Source of the DNA: Pycnococcus provasolii
Lineage: Eukaryota; Chlorophyta; Pseudoscourfieldiophyceae; Pseudoscourfieldiales; Pycnococcaceae
Direction: 5' to 3'
DNA length: 64,000 nt
Assembly (NCBI GenBank): GCA_938743325.2
Contig: OW568880.1
Location: forward strand, 1 to 64,000
The position numbers and the translations under genes are program-made. Positions within the stretch are counted from its first letter, which is position 1. Each line of letters starts with the position of its first letter. Shown piece by piece: positions 48,443 to 57,728 of the stretch. The notes beneath the pieces were generated by a model, which was given only the letters and a program-made list of their open reading frames with translations, was not told where the DNA came from and searched no databases.

Positions 48443-49603
48443 GTGTTCCATTTCTTTGGTGCTCGCTCTTCCTTGGGCTTTTTGTGCTCGATGATGATGC
48501 TCTCTGCTGCATCCATGTCTGGTAACGTGTCATCATCTCTACGTGCCTCATCATCTCTACGGGCACCTCGTCGTCCTTGTTGCACCCATTCGCGGCGTCG
48601 TGTGTCAAACAATGTGTCAAAAATGCCAGGGTCGTCAGGGAACGACCCTGGCAACAATGCGAAAAACCAAAATCAGGGGGAAGAAGAAGGAAATAAAGTC
48701 GACAAAAATACACAGGCGCCATCTTTTGCAAACGGTAACGGTAACGGTATACACGGGCACCACGACTTGGACGACGAAGAAGACACACCACGGCTCACGC
48801 CAATCGCGAGAATGGACCAACACGACGACCCGGAGTCAACGCGACGATTCGAAAAAATATTAGAGCAGCTCTGCGGCTCAACCGACGACGTCGACGGACT
48901 CGAGAACGAAGAGGGGGAAGTGTGCATGCTAGAGGTGATTGAACACCTGCAGGAACTCATGGACTCGAGCGTCTCCGACGAGAAGTTCGAGGAGGCGGCA
49001 AAGTTCCGCGACCTCATCGACGAGGCGGAGCGACTCGACCCCATCCTTGGCAGAGAGCGTGAGCTAGAGCGGGCGGTGCGTGAGGAGAGATACGTCGACG
49101 CCGCAAAACTTCGCGACGCGCTCGCCGAGCTGCGACCTCCGCCACCAAAGCCTGTGACGGAGTCAGACTCAGTCGCGAACGGCGTGCGTGTGAGGGTGAA
49201 AAGCTTCTACGTGCCCGAACGCTCGTCACCAGAACGTGGCCAGTACTTCTTCGCGTACCGCGTTGCCATCAAAAACTCGTCCGACGCATCCGTGCAGGTG
49301 AGGAGTCGGAGGTGGGTCATCGTCGACGACACGGGACACAGGGAGGAGGTACGCGGCCCAGGTATCGTGGGAGAGCAGCCCATCCTGTCGCCAGGATCGA
49401 CGTTCGAGTACACTTCCGCATGCCCGCTGCGCACCATCCGAGGTCGCATGTCTGGTGAATTCCGCGTCATCATCGTCAACGAGAATGGCGAGCAGAAAGG
49501 TGACACGTTTGGCGTGCCGATTGCCACGTTCGCGTTGGATGCAGAACATGGGGAAAAGTTTCACGGCATTTCCAGGGCGAGCGACGCCAAGGACTCGGAG
49601 TAA
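48443..49603 (+). CDS. UVR-motif and ApaG-domain protein, probably plastid
   Basis: A 386-aa protein. The N-terminus (1-~60) is hydrophobic then Ser/Arg-rich and could be a transit peptide; several Met codons make the start uncertain. After a low-complexity Asn/Gly region come two UVR-like coiled motifs (DEKFEEAAKFRDLIDEA and EERYVDAAKLRDALAEL). The C-terminal ~140 residues form an ApaG/DUF525 beta-sandwich (YFFAYRVAIKNSS, RRWVIVDDTG, VVGEQPILSPGSTFEYTS-like). UVR-ApaG pairings are known from plant plastid proteins; the ligand is unknown. Confidence 0.85.
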   Translation: MFHFFGARSSLGFLCSMMMLSAASMSGNVSSSLRASSSLRAPRRPCCTHSRRRVSNNVSKMPGSSGNDPGNNAKNQNQGEEEGNKVDKNTQAPSFANGNGNGIHGHHDLDDEEDTPRLTPIARMDQHDDPESTRRFEKILEQLCGSTDDVDGLENEEGEVCMLEVIEHLQELMDSSVSDEKFEEAAKFRDLIDEAERLDPILGRERELERAVREERYVDAAKLRDALAELRPPPPKPVTESDSVANGVRVRVKSFYVPERSSPERGQYFFAYRVAIKNSSDASVQVRSRRWVIVDDTGHREEVRGPGIVGEQPILSPGSTFEYTSACPLRTIRGRMSGEFRVIIVNENGEQKGDTFGVPIATFALDAEHGEKFHGISRASDAKDSE

Positions 49604-49705
49604 ATAAGAACTACCCTATCCATTTTTAATCTTCTCCCCCACGTTCCAAGCATTTCCAAGATGGTATTATACCATTTTACAGAAGATTATAGCGATGATT
49701 TTGCA

Positions 49706-51373
49706 TCAGATAAAGCGGCCGCCGCCGCCTCCTCCAGATCCTCCTTTCGATCTTAGCACAGCACGCTTCCACGATTCGGTAATGAATTGCCTGCACTTCG
49801 AGGGACATGAGCCTGGCATCAGCGTGTTGGCGAGGCGGCAGCCGGCTGACTCGATCGAAAGCCGCCACTGACGATCAAACAGTGGAACGGTCGCGGCATC
49901 GTAGTGACCTGCCGCTTTCCAGTCAAAGTACCGATCAGCTTCCCTCGGATTTTTGTCTAGCTTGCGAAGGTAAGCGGCAAGCTCCTTTGCATCGGAAAAG
50001 TCGTGAGAGTTGATCACGCATGGACTGCTGCACGGGAGGAACTGCGATATGTTGTGAGCACCGCGCACCACAGGAATGCTCCCGGCTAGCAGCCCGTGGT
50101 ACATCTTCTCCGTCGCCCACTCTTCGTCGATCGTCGACTCGAACGCAAATTGGAATTTGGAATCTTTGTACATTCTTGCGATGCCTCCCGTCTGCGGGTC
50201 CTTGCTTGCGGAAACATCATCCGACATGGAACCGCTGCCACGTGGCCGTCTGCGAGGGTGAGAGGAGGGGCGACTCCTCAACAGCAGACGACCTCGCGCC
50301 AACTTCATCGTTGCGTGGCCGCGGCACTTTCCGGCAATCTTCACGCGTGGACTGAGCTCGATTGCCAAGTCTCTGATGTAGTTCTCGCGCTTGCTGTGCG
50401 TGATGCAGTTGGAAAAGACAGCCATGCCGACGTACTCCCGGTCGTCCCACCTGACTGGATGAGGGCGGAAGAAGTCGTCGATTTCCGCGCCAAAGTACAT
50501 GTACTGAAAGAACGAAGCGGGAACGTCGCTCAGCAGTCTCCAGTCGAGCACGTGGTCGATGCGGTGCTGGCTCGGAAACTTCCTCAGCGCCGGAAATCCG
50601 GGATTGCTTGGATGTTCCCTGGAGATTGCCACCCACGTTTGGTGCGCGGGTTTCAAGCGAGGCGGTGTCGTCGCGCCCGACTTGAACAGATACGGGAGCT
50701 CGAACAGCAGAACGTCCGCCTTGCTGACCCGCTTTCGGTCCGTCGTCCACTGAATGAGCGTGCGTCCTTTCGACGTGCCGTCCTCCGAGCAGCCGTACGT
50801 CTTTTTTTCTGGCAGGTTCATCATCGCCTTGAGTATGAGAGGCTGTCCTGTGGCTGACTTGCCGTTCATGATGAGCACCTCAAGCGTTCGCTTCGTGTTA
50901 TCGTTGCGTTCCGGTTTCGCGGGTGTTAAGATAAGTCCCTTCTTTTCCCGGAACCCGCCGGTGGCTTCGTCATAGCTCAAGGAGTCCGTTTGGAACACCG
51001 TTCTGTGAGTCGCCGGCGCGACTTCAGCGAACCACTTGATTTCCAGCTTATCTCCTCTGATGGCCCACTCCCCTTCGTCCCACGATCCGTAGTGGATTAC
51101 AAGGCAGTTTGGAAACAACGCGACTTTCGCTCTTGAGGATCCTAAGTAGGCGTGTCGCGTGGCCGTAAAAGCAAGTCCCCCAGACGGCAGGGACCTGAGG
51201 GAGGAAAACGACGACGACGACGACGATGACGACGATGAGGAAAGGCCACACCCGCCTTCCAAGGGTACACCCACCGCCATAGAAAGAAACGCCAAGAAAG
51301 CAAACACAAAGCCATAAGCAAAGCATGGACCCGTGGTTTGCACTGCGGCTATTCGAAGTGTCGCCATGGCCAT
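49706..51373 (-). CDS. GT10-type alpha-fucosyltransferase
   Basis: A 555-aa type II membrane enzyme. A signal-anchor helix at ~16-37 is followed by a Ser-run stalk. The C-terminal half carries the GT10 donor-binding block: MAVFSNCITHSKRENYIRDL, then FQFAFESTIDEEWATEKMYHG, LLAGSIPVVRG, and DRYFDWK. Residues between (~365-395) include an Arg/Ser-rich insert not typical of the family. GT10 enzymes move fucose from GDP-Fuc, for example to core or antennary GlcNAc of N-glycans in the Golgi. Upstream of the catalytic block, residues ~85-180 form a beta-rich domain I do not recognise. Confidence 0.85.
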   Translation of the reverse strand: MAMATLRIAAVQTTGPCFAYGFVFAFLAFLSMAVGVPLEGGCGLSSSSSSSSSSSFSSLRSLPSGGLAFTATRHAYLGSSRAKVALFPNCLVIHYGSWDEGEWAIRGDKLEIKWFAEVAPATHRTVFQTDSLSYDEATGGFREKKGLILTPAKPERNDNTKRTLEVLIMNGKSATGQPLILKAMMNLPEKKTYGCSEDGTSKGRTLIQWTTDRKRVSKADVLLFELPYLFKSGATTPPRLKPAHQTWVAISREHPSNPGFPALRKFPSQHRIDHVLDWRLLSDVPASFFQYMYFGAEIDDFFRPHPVRWDDREYVGMAVFSNCITHSKRENYIRDLAIELSPRVKIAGKCRGHATMKLARGRLLLRSRPSSHPRRRPRGSGSMSDDVSASKDPQTGGIARMYKDSKFQFAFESTIDEEWATEKMYHGLLAGSIPVVRGAHNISQFLPCSSPCVINSHDFSDAKELAAYLRKLDKNPREADRYFDWKAAGHYDAATVPLFDRQWRLSIESAGCRLANTLMPGSCPSKCRQFITESWKRAVLRSKGGSGGGGGGRFI

Positions 51374-51737
51374 GATAAGCCGGGCAGGCGGGGAGAGAGA
51401 GGGGGGGAGAGATCGCGATCCGGAAGACGGGAAGAAGACAGGCGACAGGGGGCAGGAACAAGGAGGACCGCTAACCCTAACCCTAATAATCCTAACCCTA
51501 ACCCTAATCCCTGTCAGGATCCCTGTCCCGCTGGCCGCCGCTGAACTGTCCCACTCCTCTTAGTCCTAGTTAGGGGTTAGGGCATCCTTCCTTTCGGGTT
51601 TCCCTGTTTCTCAAAGACCCCTACTCATAGTTCCTAACCCTAACTTCCCGGGACCTTCCTTGTGGGTGGGTTCCTGCTTTCCTCCGGGGCCTCCCTTGCT
51701 CTCCTCATCCTCATCCTCTGTGGAATCCAGTACTACT
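51374..51737. promoter_or_regulatory. Divergent spacer with telomere-type repeats
   Basis: Lies between the GT10 and EMC3 genes. CCCTAA units occur at 51471-51512, with further TTAGGGGTTAGGG near 51568-51581 and CCTAACCCTAAC near 51637-51648, in both orientations. No ORF supported. Confidence 0.6.
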
Positions 51738-52556
51738 ATGTCGTCCATGGCGGCGGCGTCCACCACTGGGGCGTCATCTTCATCGGCGTTAAGCAACTCG
51801 TTGACGCTCGACCCCGCGATCCGAACGTGGGTGCTCGTTCCCATATCTTTAGCCATGTTCTTAATTGGGGTCATACGACACCACGCGAGTCGACTCCTCG
51901 CCACGGGACCGAGAAAGGTGGAACTCAAGGCTGTGCGCGAATCGCAGGCGGTGATGCGAGCTTCCAGGCTACGCATGAACCACGCGTGGATCTCGCGAGA
52001 AGCGTCGTTCCGCATGCGACGCGCGTTCTTCAACGACAAGAAGGAGGGCGTGCTGCAGCAGAAGGTGAAGAACAACAACCCGCAGGCGCAGATGATGTCA
52101 GACCCCTCGATGATGCAGGACATGATGATGAAGAACATGAGCATGATCATCCCGCAGTCGCTCACATTCATGTGGGTCTCCTTCTTCTTCTCAGGGTTCG
52201 TCATGGCGAAGGCGCCGTTCCCGCTCACGCAGAAGTTTCGCGTCATGCTGCAGCGAGGCATCGACATCTCCGGAAGCCTCGACGTCACCTACGTGTCGTC
52301 GCTGTCGTGGTACTTTATGAACATGTTCGGCATGCGAGGGCTCTTCACACTCACGCTGGGAGAGGGAAACGCCATCGACGATACCGCGCTTATGCAGCAG
52401 CAGATGGAGCAAGCTGGCGCGGGTATGGACAAGGCGAACGCGTTCGTGATGGAGAGGGAGAACCTCGAGCTCATTGAGGCGAGGGACGGCATGGTGTACG
52501 AAAAGGCGGAGGAGCGCGCGGCGAAGGTGCTCAAAAGGGCACTGCGAGCGAGGTGA
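51738..52556 (+). CDS. EMC3: ER membrane protein complex subunit 3 (EMC3)
   Basis: A 272-aa EMC3/TMEM111 (DUF106) family protein, the YidC/Oxa1-superfamily core of the ER membrane protein complex that inserts tail-anchored and multipass proteins. First membrane helix (VLVPISLAMFLIGVI), a cytosolic helix pair with the long Met-rich segment (MMSDPSMMQDMMMKNM), and two further helices (SLTFMWVSFFFSGFVMA and VSSLSWYFMNMFGM) are in the expected order. The usual closing region with GEGN, then an acidic/helical tail, is present. I chose the ATG at 51738 over 51660 because the earlier residues are spacer-like. Confidence 0.93.
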   Translation: MSSMAAASTTGASSSSALSNSLTLDPAIRTWVLVPISLAMFLIGVIRHHASRLLATGPRKVELKAVRESQAVMRASRLRMNHAWISREASFRMRRAFFNDKKEGVLQQKVKNNNPQAQMMSDPSMMQDMMMKNMSMIIPQSLTFMWVSFFFSGFVMAKAPFPLTQKFRVMLQRGIDISGSLDVTYVSSLSWYFMNMFGMRGLFTLTLGEGNAIDDTALMQQQMEQAGAGMDKANAFVMERENLELIEARDGMVYEKAEERAAKVLKRALRAR

Positions 52557-52652
52557 CTATCGTAGTACAAAGGTGTAATCGCACGAAGTATACATACTTT
52601 TTTAAATAAAAATAACTACAACCGTCACCACCAACGCACGGCACGGTGCCTA

Positions 52653-53816
52653 CTATTTTGTAGTTTCGTGAACGACGCCGCACCGATCACGCGAGGCACA
52701 AAGGCGAAGCTTGCCTTCGTCGTCGAGGCTCTTGAGGAAGTCACCCTCGAGCGAAAAGGCGTGGTGCTTGTGCGCGCGAAGCTGCTCGCTATCGTGAAAC
52801 TTGTGGAAGTAATGGTAGCGCTTTCCCTTGTTCTTCATGTCCGCCGCCCATCGGCTATCAACGAGGCTGAATCCGTAGACGGAAACGCGCTCGCACAACT
52901 GCATCGCCACGTAGACAGCAAGCAAGCCGGTGGACGGCGAAACGTCGCCTGCGGTGTTGTTGTACGTGAGCAGCCAAGCCCTTGCACGGGAGATGACTCG
53001 ACTCGAAAGAAGCGCCGTCGGCTGTAGGTCAGGCCGTCGGCGGTGCTGCGCGGTGGCGAGTCGGTCGAAAGCGCCGGCGTCCGCACGGCTGGCAACGAGC
53101 GTGGCGTTGGGCGGCTCAAGACCCATCAGGTAGCGCGCGAGGTTCGACGTTCCGCCAGGAACCTGGTCGCTGTACACGCCATCCTCGCAGTACACGGTGC
53201 TCCACTTGCTGTTGAGTAGTCGAAACGTCACCTTCGATCCTACGATAGCCTGATATTCCTTGCCACCGACAGGCGCTTGGTTGACACGCCACACGGCGTC
53301 GTGCCGATCGATTGACGATCCGTGTCGGCCGAGCTTGAGCACGCCTGCGTTTCCCACCACCGCGCACGTCCTTGATCGCGGCGTAGGGCTCGAGGTTGGC
53401 AGGAACTTTTTGATGGCGTTGTAGTTCTGCGACGCAAGAACAACGCCGACATTGTCCTGGCTCACGAAGATGTCCTCCAGCGCTGCAGCTCGCGCCTCGC
53501 TTCTGCTCCTGCGGTGTTGACTCCTCGTCGTCGGCGTCGCGTCGTCATCCTCCGCAGTCACATCCACCTGCTGCTCATCGGCCACCACCTCGTCAAAGTC
53601 GTTCAACACCACCACTTCATCAACACCTCCACCACCATTTCCAACTCCTCCTCTTTCGTCATCCGGTTCCATACCAATACCACCATTACCACCACCACCC
53701 TGGCCAATACCACCATCACCGCCACGATCCTGATAATACGTGACCAGGTACCACGCCGTTGTTTGGAGCAGGATTAAAAATACTAACAAGCGGCGCAGAG
53801 ACCGACTACGGTTCAT
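52653..53816 (-). CDS. GT29 sialyltransferase-like protein
   Basis: A 387-aa type II membrane protein with a signal anchor at ~8-26, a Gly/Asp-rich stem (~30-105) and a GT29 catalytic domain. Sialyl motif L: CAVVGNAGVLKLG and later DAVWRVNQAP. Motif S: SPSTGLLAVYVAMQLCERVSVYGF-like. The motif III/VS region has HYFHKFHDSEQLRAHKHHAFSLEGDFL with His and Glu in place. GT29 proteins are found in plants and algae although sialic acid is generally absent there; the plant members include pollen-tube and Golgi proteins that may use another 2-keto sugar such as Kdo. It converges with EMC3. Confidence 0.9.
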   Translation of the reverse strand: MNRSRSLRRLLVFLILLQTTAWYLVTYYQDRGGDGGIGQGGGGNGGIGMEPDDERGGVGNGGGGVDEVVVLNDFDEVVADEQQVDVTAEDDDATPTTRSQHRRSRSEARAAALEDIFVSQDNVGVVLASQNYNAIKKFLPTSSPTPRSRTCAVVGNAGVLKLGRHGSSIDRHDAVWRVNQAPVGGKEYQAIVGSKVTFRLLNSKWSTVYCEDGVYSDQVPGGTSNLARYLMGLEPPNATLVASRADAGAFDRLATAQHRRRPDLQPTALLSSRVISRARAWLLTYNNTAGDVSPSTGLLAVYVAMQLCERVSVYGFSLVDSRWAADMKNKGKRYHYFHKFHDSEQLRAHKHHAFSLEGDFLKSLDDEGKLRLCASRDRCGVVHETTK

Positions 53817-54065
53817 AGTTACGACGACGCCATCGGCTGATCGTTAAGGGAATGATTGAGGGGGAACCGGAGGACAAAAACCCGAAATGCAAAAATGGCC
53901 CTCCCCTCACACCCTAGAATCACACCCTCACATGACCCTCACACCCTGCCTGCCAGCCAGCCTGCCTGACGGACACACACACACAAGGATCGAAAAGGAC
54001 GTGGAAAAGGGGAAAACACGTTATTTACTTACGATAGACTACTCGACGATAGAGATGTACTGTAT

Positions 54066-55583
54066 CTATGGCAGCGGCTCGACGGTGTTCCCGAGGCGGT
54101 TCAAGTGCAAATACGCGTCCGTGCCGTAGCCTTCCATCGACAAAATCTGCAAGTCGCCGCCAAAGTAACGCGCGTACAGCTTCGAAATCGGCAAGCCGTA
54201 CCCGTAACCCGCCAGCACGCTCGGCGTGTCGATGTCTTCCAAGCTATTCATGCCCCCCTTCTCGTCCGCGAGCTTGAGAATCGGACTCTGGGCGGTTGTG
54301 TACAGGTACGTCCATATGTTGCGAAGGCCGGAGCGCGGGATGCCGCCACCCTCGTCGCTCACCTTGATTGTCACGTCCTCGAGGCCCTCCGCGACAATCA
54401 CGCGGATCTTAGGAGTTTCCGTCGACTCGCCGTGGCGGTCAATCACCGCACGCAGCGAGTTCTTCGTCAGCTCGAAGAGCATCTGGTGAAGGTGCTCTGG
54501 AACGTACGCGAAGTTGAGCTCCGGGTCGCCAAACACGTCAACCTCCGGCGCGTAGCCGTACTGCCGGTCGCAGATGTGTCTTGCATCCGCAATGGCATCC
54601 TGTGCAACTTCCACGGGCCTGACGTTCGTTCCAATCAGGCCGACGTAGCTTGGCCGCGTCGGCTGGTGCAGCGCGACGTGCTGTCCAATGAGCATACGGA
54701 TGCCAACGCGGCTCATGTAGAATCCGTCGAGGAATCCGTGTATGTCGCTCAGCGTGACGAACGAGTCCTCGCCTCGCTTCACGAGTTTGTTTTTCAGCGA
54801 GGCGATGCCGAGAGCCATGCAGGGCACCACGTTTCGGTGGTTGTGCTTAATGCTCTCGATGAGCTGCGTGAACTTGAGTTCGTCGCTTCCATCCTTGATT
54901 TCCTTTAACTGCCTGAGTCTCTTGAAGCTCTCTAAATAGAGGTCTCTGACCTTGATGATTTGCGGCGAGTCCGCCAAGCCGTGCGGCAGGCTTTCGAGCT
55001 CGCGCACGCGGTGCGCGAGTCGTATTGGAAGTTCGTGGTGCAGGAACTGCGCCGCGTGTATGAGCGTCGTTTCCGTGGGTTTGGCTGCAAAGTCTCGCAT
55101 GTACTTGAGCGAGACACCCGTCTGCGGGAGGCAGCTGCAGTGGTAAACGTCCGCCGCGAGTTGCTGCGGCGTGTTGAGCGGCGTCGCGGGGTGTTCGTTC
55201 GGCACCCACCCTCCGGTACCTCCCTCTGTGCGCAGGGGGTTCGACGGCGTTGACGCGGACGACGACGACGTGAAAAAGCGACGACAAGCAACTAACCCAC
55301 CAGCAAGTGGTCCCCCGGGTGACTGCTGCCTACCACATGACATAAGTGAACTAGCGGAGGAGGCACCACCACACAGTTGTCGTCGCGCGCCCGACAGGCC
55401 AAGGCCAAGGCCAAGGCGCGCGCCCGAGGATGACGCCAACGAAGATGACAACACAGACGGTGATGACGCACTACTGATGGCAGAGGCGCTGAGCGTGCCC
55501 AAGAGAGAATGCCCAGGAGCAACCACCGCAGGAGCCATGGCAACCTTCCACAAGGCCATGCCACAGTTTCCCCTCAAGGACAT
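54066..55583 (-). CDS. PDK: Pyruvate dehydrogenase kinase (PDK)
   Basis: A 505-aa mitochondrial PDK/BCKDK-family kinase that inactivates the pyruvate dehydrogenase complex by phosphorylating E1-alpha. A long Ser/Ala/Gly-rich presequence with Arg residues (1-~125) fits mitochondrial targeting. The helical N-domain follows (QTGVSLKYMRDFAA, HNHRNVVPCMALGI). The GHKL ATP-binding domain has the N box (LFELTKNSLRAV), G1 DEGGGIP and G2 GYGYGLPISKLYARYFGG. Plant enzymes lack histidine-kinase activity despite this fold. The presequence is longer than in most PDKs, so the true start could be internal. It shares a 625-bp divergent spacer with the EEP gene. Confidence 0.92.
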   Translation of the reverse strand: MSLRGNCGMALWKVAMAPAVVAPGHSLLGTLSASAISSASSPSVLSSSLASSSGARLGLGLGLSGARRQLCGGASSASSLMSCGRQQSPGGPLAGGLVACRRFFTSSSSASTPSNPLRTEGGTGGWVPNEHPATPLNTPQQLAADVYHCSCLPQTGVSLKYMRDFAAKPTETTLIHAAQFLHHELPIRLAHRVRELESLPHGLADSPQIIKVRDLYLESFKRLRQLKEIKDGSDELKFTQLIESIKHNHRNVVPCMALGIASLKNKLVKRGEDSFVTLSDIHGFLDGFYMSRVGIRMLIGQHVALHQPTRPSYVGLIGTNVRPVEVAQDAIADARHICDRQYGYAPEVDVFGDPELNFAYVPEHLHQMLFELTKNSLRAVIDRHGESTETPKIRVIVAEGLEDVTIKVSDEGGGIPRSGLRNIWTYLYTTAQSPILKLADEKGGMNSLEDIDTPSVLAGYGYGLPISKLYARYFGGDLQILSMEGYGTDAYLHLNRLGNTVEPLP

Positions 55584-56208
55584 GATTCGAGTTGGAAAGA
55601 AGGGCTGACGCGGCGTGTGAAACTGAATGAAAAAGAAAACTAAAAAGGAATGGAAATGGGGAGGGGGAGAGGCCGAGAACAGCCGCCACTTCTTCTCCCT
55701 CCCTCCCTGGCTGAACTGAACCGGAAGGGAAGGGAAGGGAAGGGGTTGAATGAGGTTGATTTTTTACGGGCACGGGGCCGGGGGGGAGGGAGTTTCTGCA
55801 CAATTAATTATCCCCTATCTCACTCTGTTCTGTCTGAGCCTGTGAGGAGAGGGGAGAGAGAAAAAAAAGGCAAAAAACCCGGGTCTGTTCTGGGTTTCCC
55901 TGGCACCACAGGGGGGCTCCCTTGCTGGGGGTTTCATTTGGTGGACTTGTTTCCATTCGGGGTTCGCGTCCTTCCCTGCTGGCTGCTCGGCAGTCACGAT
56001 CCACGAAACGGTTCAACTTTACAACTTTTTTAAGTCACGAAACTTTTTGAAACTCACGACTGGAACAAACTTGAAACTTGTCTACATTTGGATCTGTCTG
56101 TGCGTTATCAGCAATAGATTATTCATTATTAGTGGTAACTTGACATTTAACTCGCTCCACTCAGGCAGCCATTCATTTTCAGTTTACTGTACTCGCGCAA
56201 TAATAGTA
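55584..56208. promoter_or_regulatory. Divergent spacer between PDK and the EEP gene
   Basis: Holds a GGGAA-type run (~55719-55744) and a G-rich stretch (~55781-55790). No ORF is supported; the in-frame extension of the EEP frame to 56047 is possible but reads as spacer. Confidence 0.4.
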
Positions 56209-57375
56209 ATGTCACCTGATGATTCTTCACCGCCACCTCCTCAACAAGTCGTGCTAGTCTTCGGTGTGCAGAACGTCGCGTGCATGCCGTTCGCAGGAAT
56301 CGGGGCAACGAACCAACTCGCTTCGAGAGCCTCGAAGATCGCGGCGAACATGATGATGATGGGCGACGAAAGCACACGAACAAGAAGGAGAAGAAAGTCA
56401 ACCACCACCACAACAACAACTTCAGACATCATAGCAAAAAACGACCCAAAAGAAGTACATGATGATGATGATCATGATGTCAAAGCAATAGCAGCAGCAG
56501 CAGACTCTGGACTACCACCACCACCACCACTACGTCTACCTGACATACTCGCCGTACAGGAACTATTCGAAAAGGGAAACAGCCAGGCTTACGACGCATT
56601 CGTCAACCAAATTCGAAAGGGCACAGTCGTTGGCACGCCCACGCAAAACAGCGGACTCGTTACGCTGCTGCTATCCGAGAAATGTCGACTCGCTGAGGGA
56701 TTCACGCCACATTTTGAGCCGTTTAAAGTCACGGGACCTGAGTCGTGCATCTTGAGGAAAGGATGTCAGACAATGATTGTGGAGGTGGTGGACGACGGAA
56801 GCCTGGTCGTCGTCGTCAACGCACACATGCAGAGCGACCTGTGGTTTGACGGTCAACGTGCGCGCATTTCGCAGTACGAGACGGTAGGACGCGAGCTCGC
56901 AAGGGCACGGCGATGGTGCACGCACGACGCGCCGGCAACGTACCGTCATCAACATCGTTTCGCAGGTGCGTTCGTGCTTGGAGATCTGCAGGCGCACGCC
57001 GGCTCTGAGGAGTACAAGAAGATGCTAGAAATTCTGAAGAAGACGTCGTCATGTGTTACCATCCTGGACGGCACGTCTGGCCTCGGTGATGCGTATCCCA
57101 TCGGCAAAGGGTTTGATCGTCAGCACAACGCATTCACGAGGAGCACGCCGAACATGCGAAGCGACTACGTGCTTGCCTTTCATTGGATGAGCGACAGCAG
57201 TAGCAGTAGTAGCACTGGCATTCGCAGCAACGTTGGGATACAAACTTCGTCGCTAACAACGAGTTGGATCCTCACACCACACGATCAGGAGGAGGAGGAG
57301 GGTCATGAAGACGAAGAAGAATCTGGGGTGATTCTTAGCGACCATCTTGGCGTCGAGGTTGCTTTCGTGCTATAA
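56209..57375 (+). CDS. Endonuclease/exonuclease/phosphatase-fold hydrolase
   Basis: A 388-aa member of the EEP (DNase I/neutral sphingomyelinase) superfamily. Catalytic positions are visible: Asn in GVQNVACMPF, Glu in DILAVQELFEKG, the strand VVVVNAHMQSD, the LGDLQAH strand (usual form GDxN), and a terminal SDHLGVEV with the general-base His. Two low-complexity inserts (~55-105, Arg/Thr then Asp/His; ~325-370, Ser then Glu) interrupt the fold. The arrangement is nearest to sphingomyelinase/inositol-phosphatase-like EEPs, but I would not assign a substrate. No signal peptide with this start. Confidence 0.8.
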   Translation: MSPDDSSPPPPQQVVLVFGVQNVACMPFAGIGATNQLASRASKIAANMMMMGDESTRTRRRRKSTTTTTTTSDIIAKNDPKEVHDDDDHDVKAIAAAADSGLPPPPPLRLPDILAVQELFEKGNSQAYDAFVNQIRKGTVVGTPTQNSGLVTLLLSEKCRLAEGFTPHFEPFKVTGPESCILRKGCQTMIVEVVDDGSLVVVVNAHMQSDLWFDGQRARISQYETVGRELARARRWCTHDAPATYRHQHRFAGAFVLGDLQAHAGSEEYKKMLEILKKTSSCVTILDGTSGLGDAYPIGKGFDRQHNAFTRSTPNMRSDYVLAFHWMSDSSSSSSTGIRSNVGIQTSSLTTSWILTPHDQEEEEGHEDEEESGVILSDHLGVEVAFVL

Positions 57376-57728
57376 GCTAAGATACCCCAAGAAATTCCTC
57401 CATGGATGAATGGAATTGGACGGAGTTGCTTTCCACGATTTGTTTTTTTTTGGTAAGTGGTGTAACGTTAAAGTGCACGGTCCACCGCGTTCGTTCCTCC
57501 AGACTTGTTTCACCAGCCGATCCTGCATGCACCTTCCATCACAGCTGACTTGACCCGACGGTCACCAGCGCGCGCTCGCGGCGCTCGACGCTCTCGCCCA
57601 TCGACTTGCGGTGGGTGGAAGGGTTTTTAATGGAAGAACCGAAGAAACCCTTTTTACTTTTTTTCAGTAATGCAACTGGCTTTACTATATCTTTTTTCTT
57701 TTTTCAAAAGCTGACCTCACTCCAATTT
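57376..57728. other. Convergent 3' spacer
   Basis: Lies between the 3' ends of the EEP and Patched-like genes. T-rich runs (57438-57450, 57649-57664) but no gene. Confidence 0.5.
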
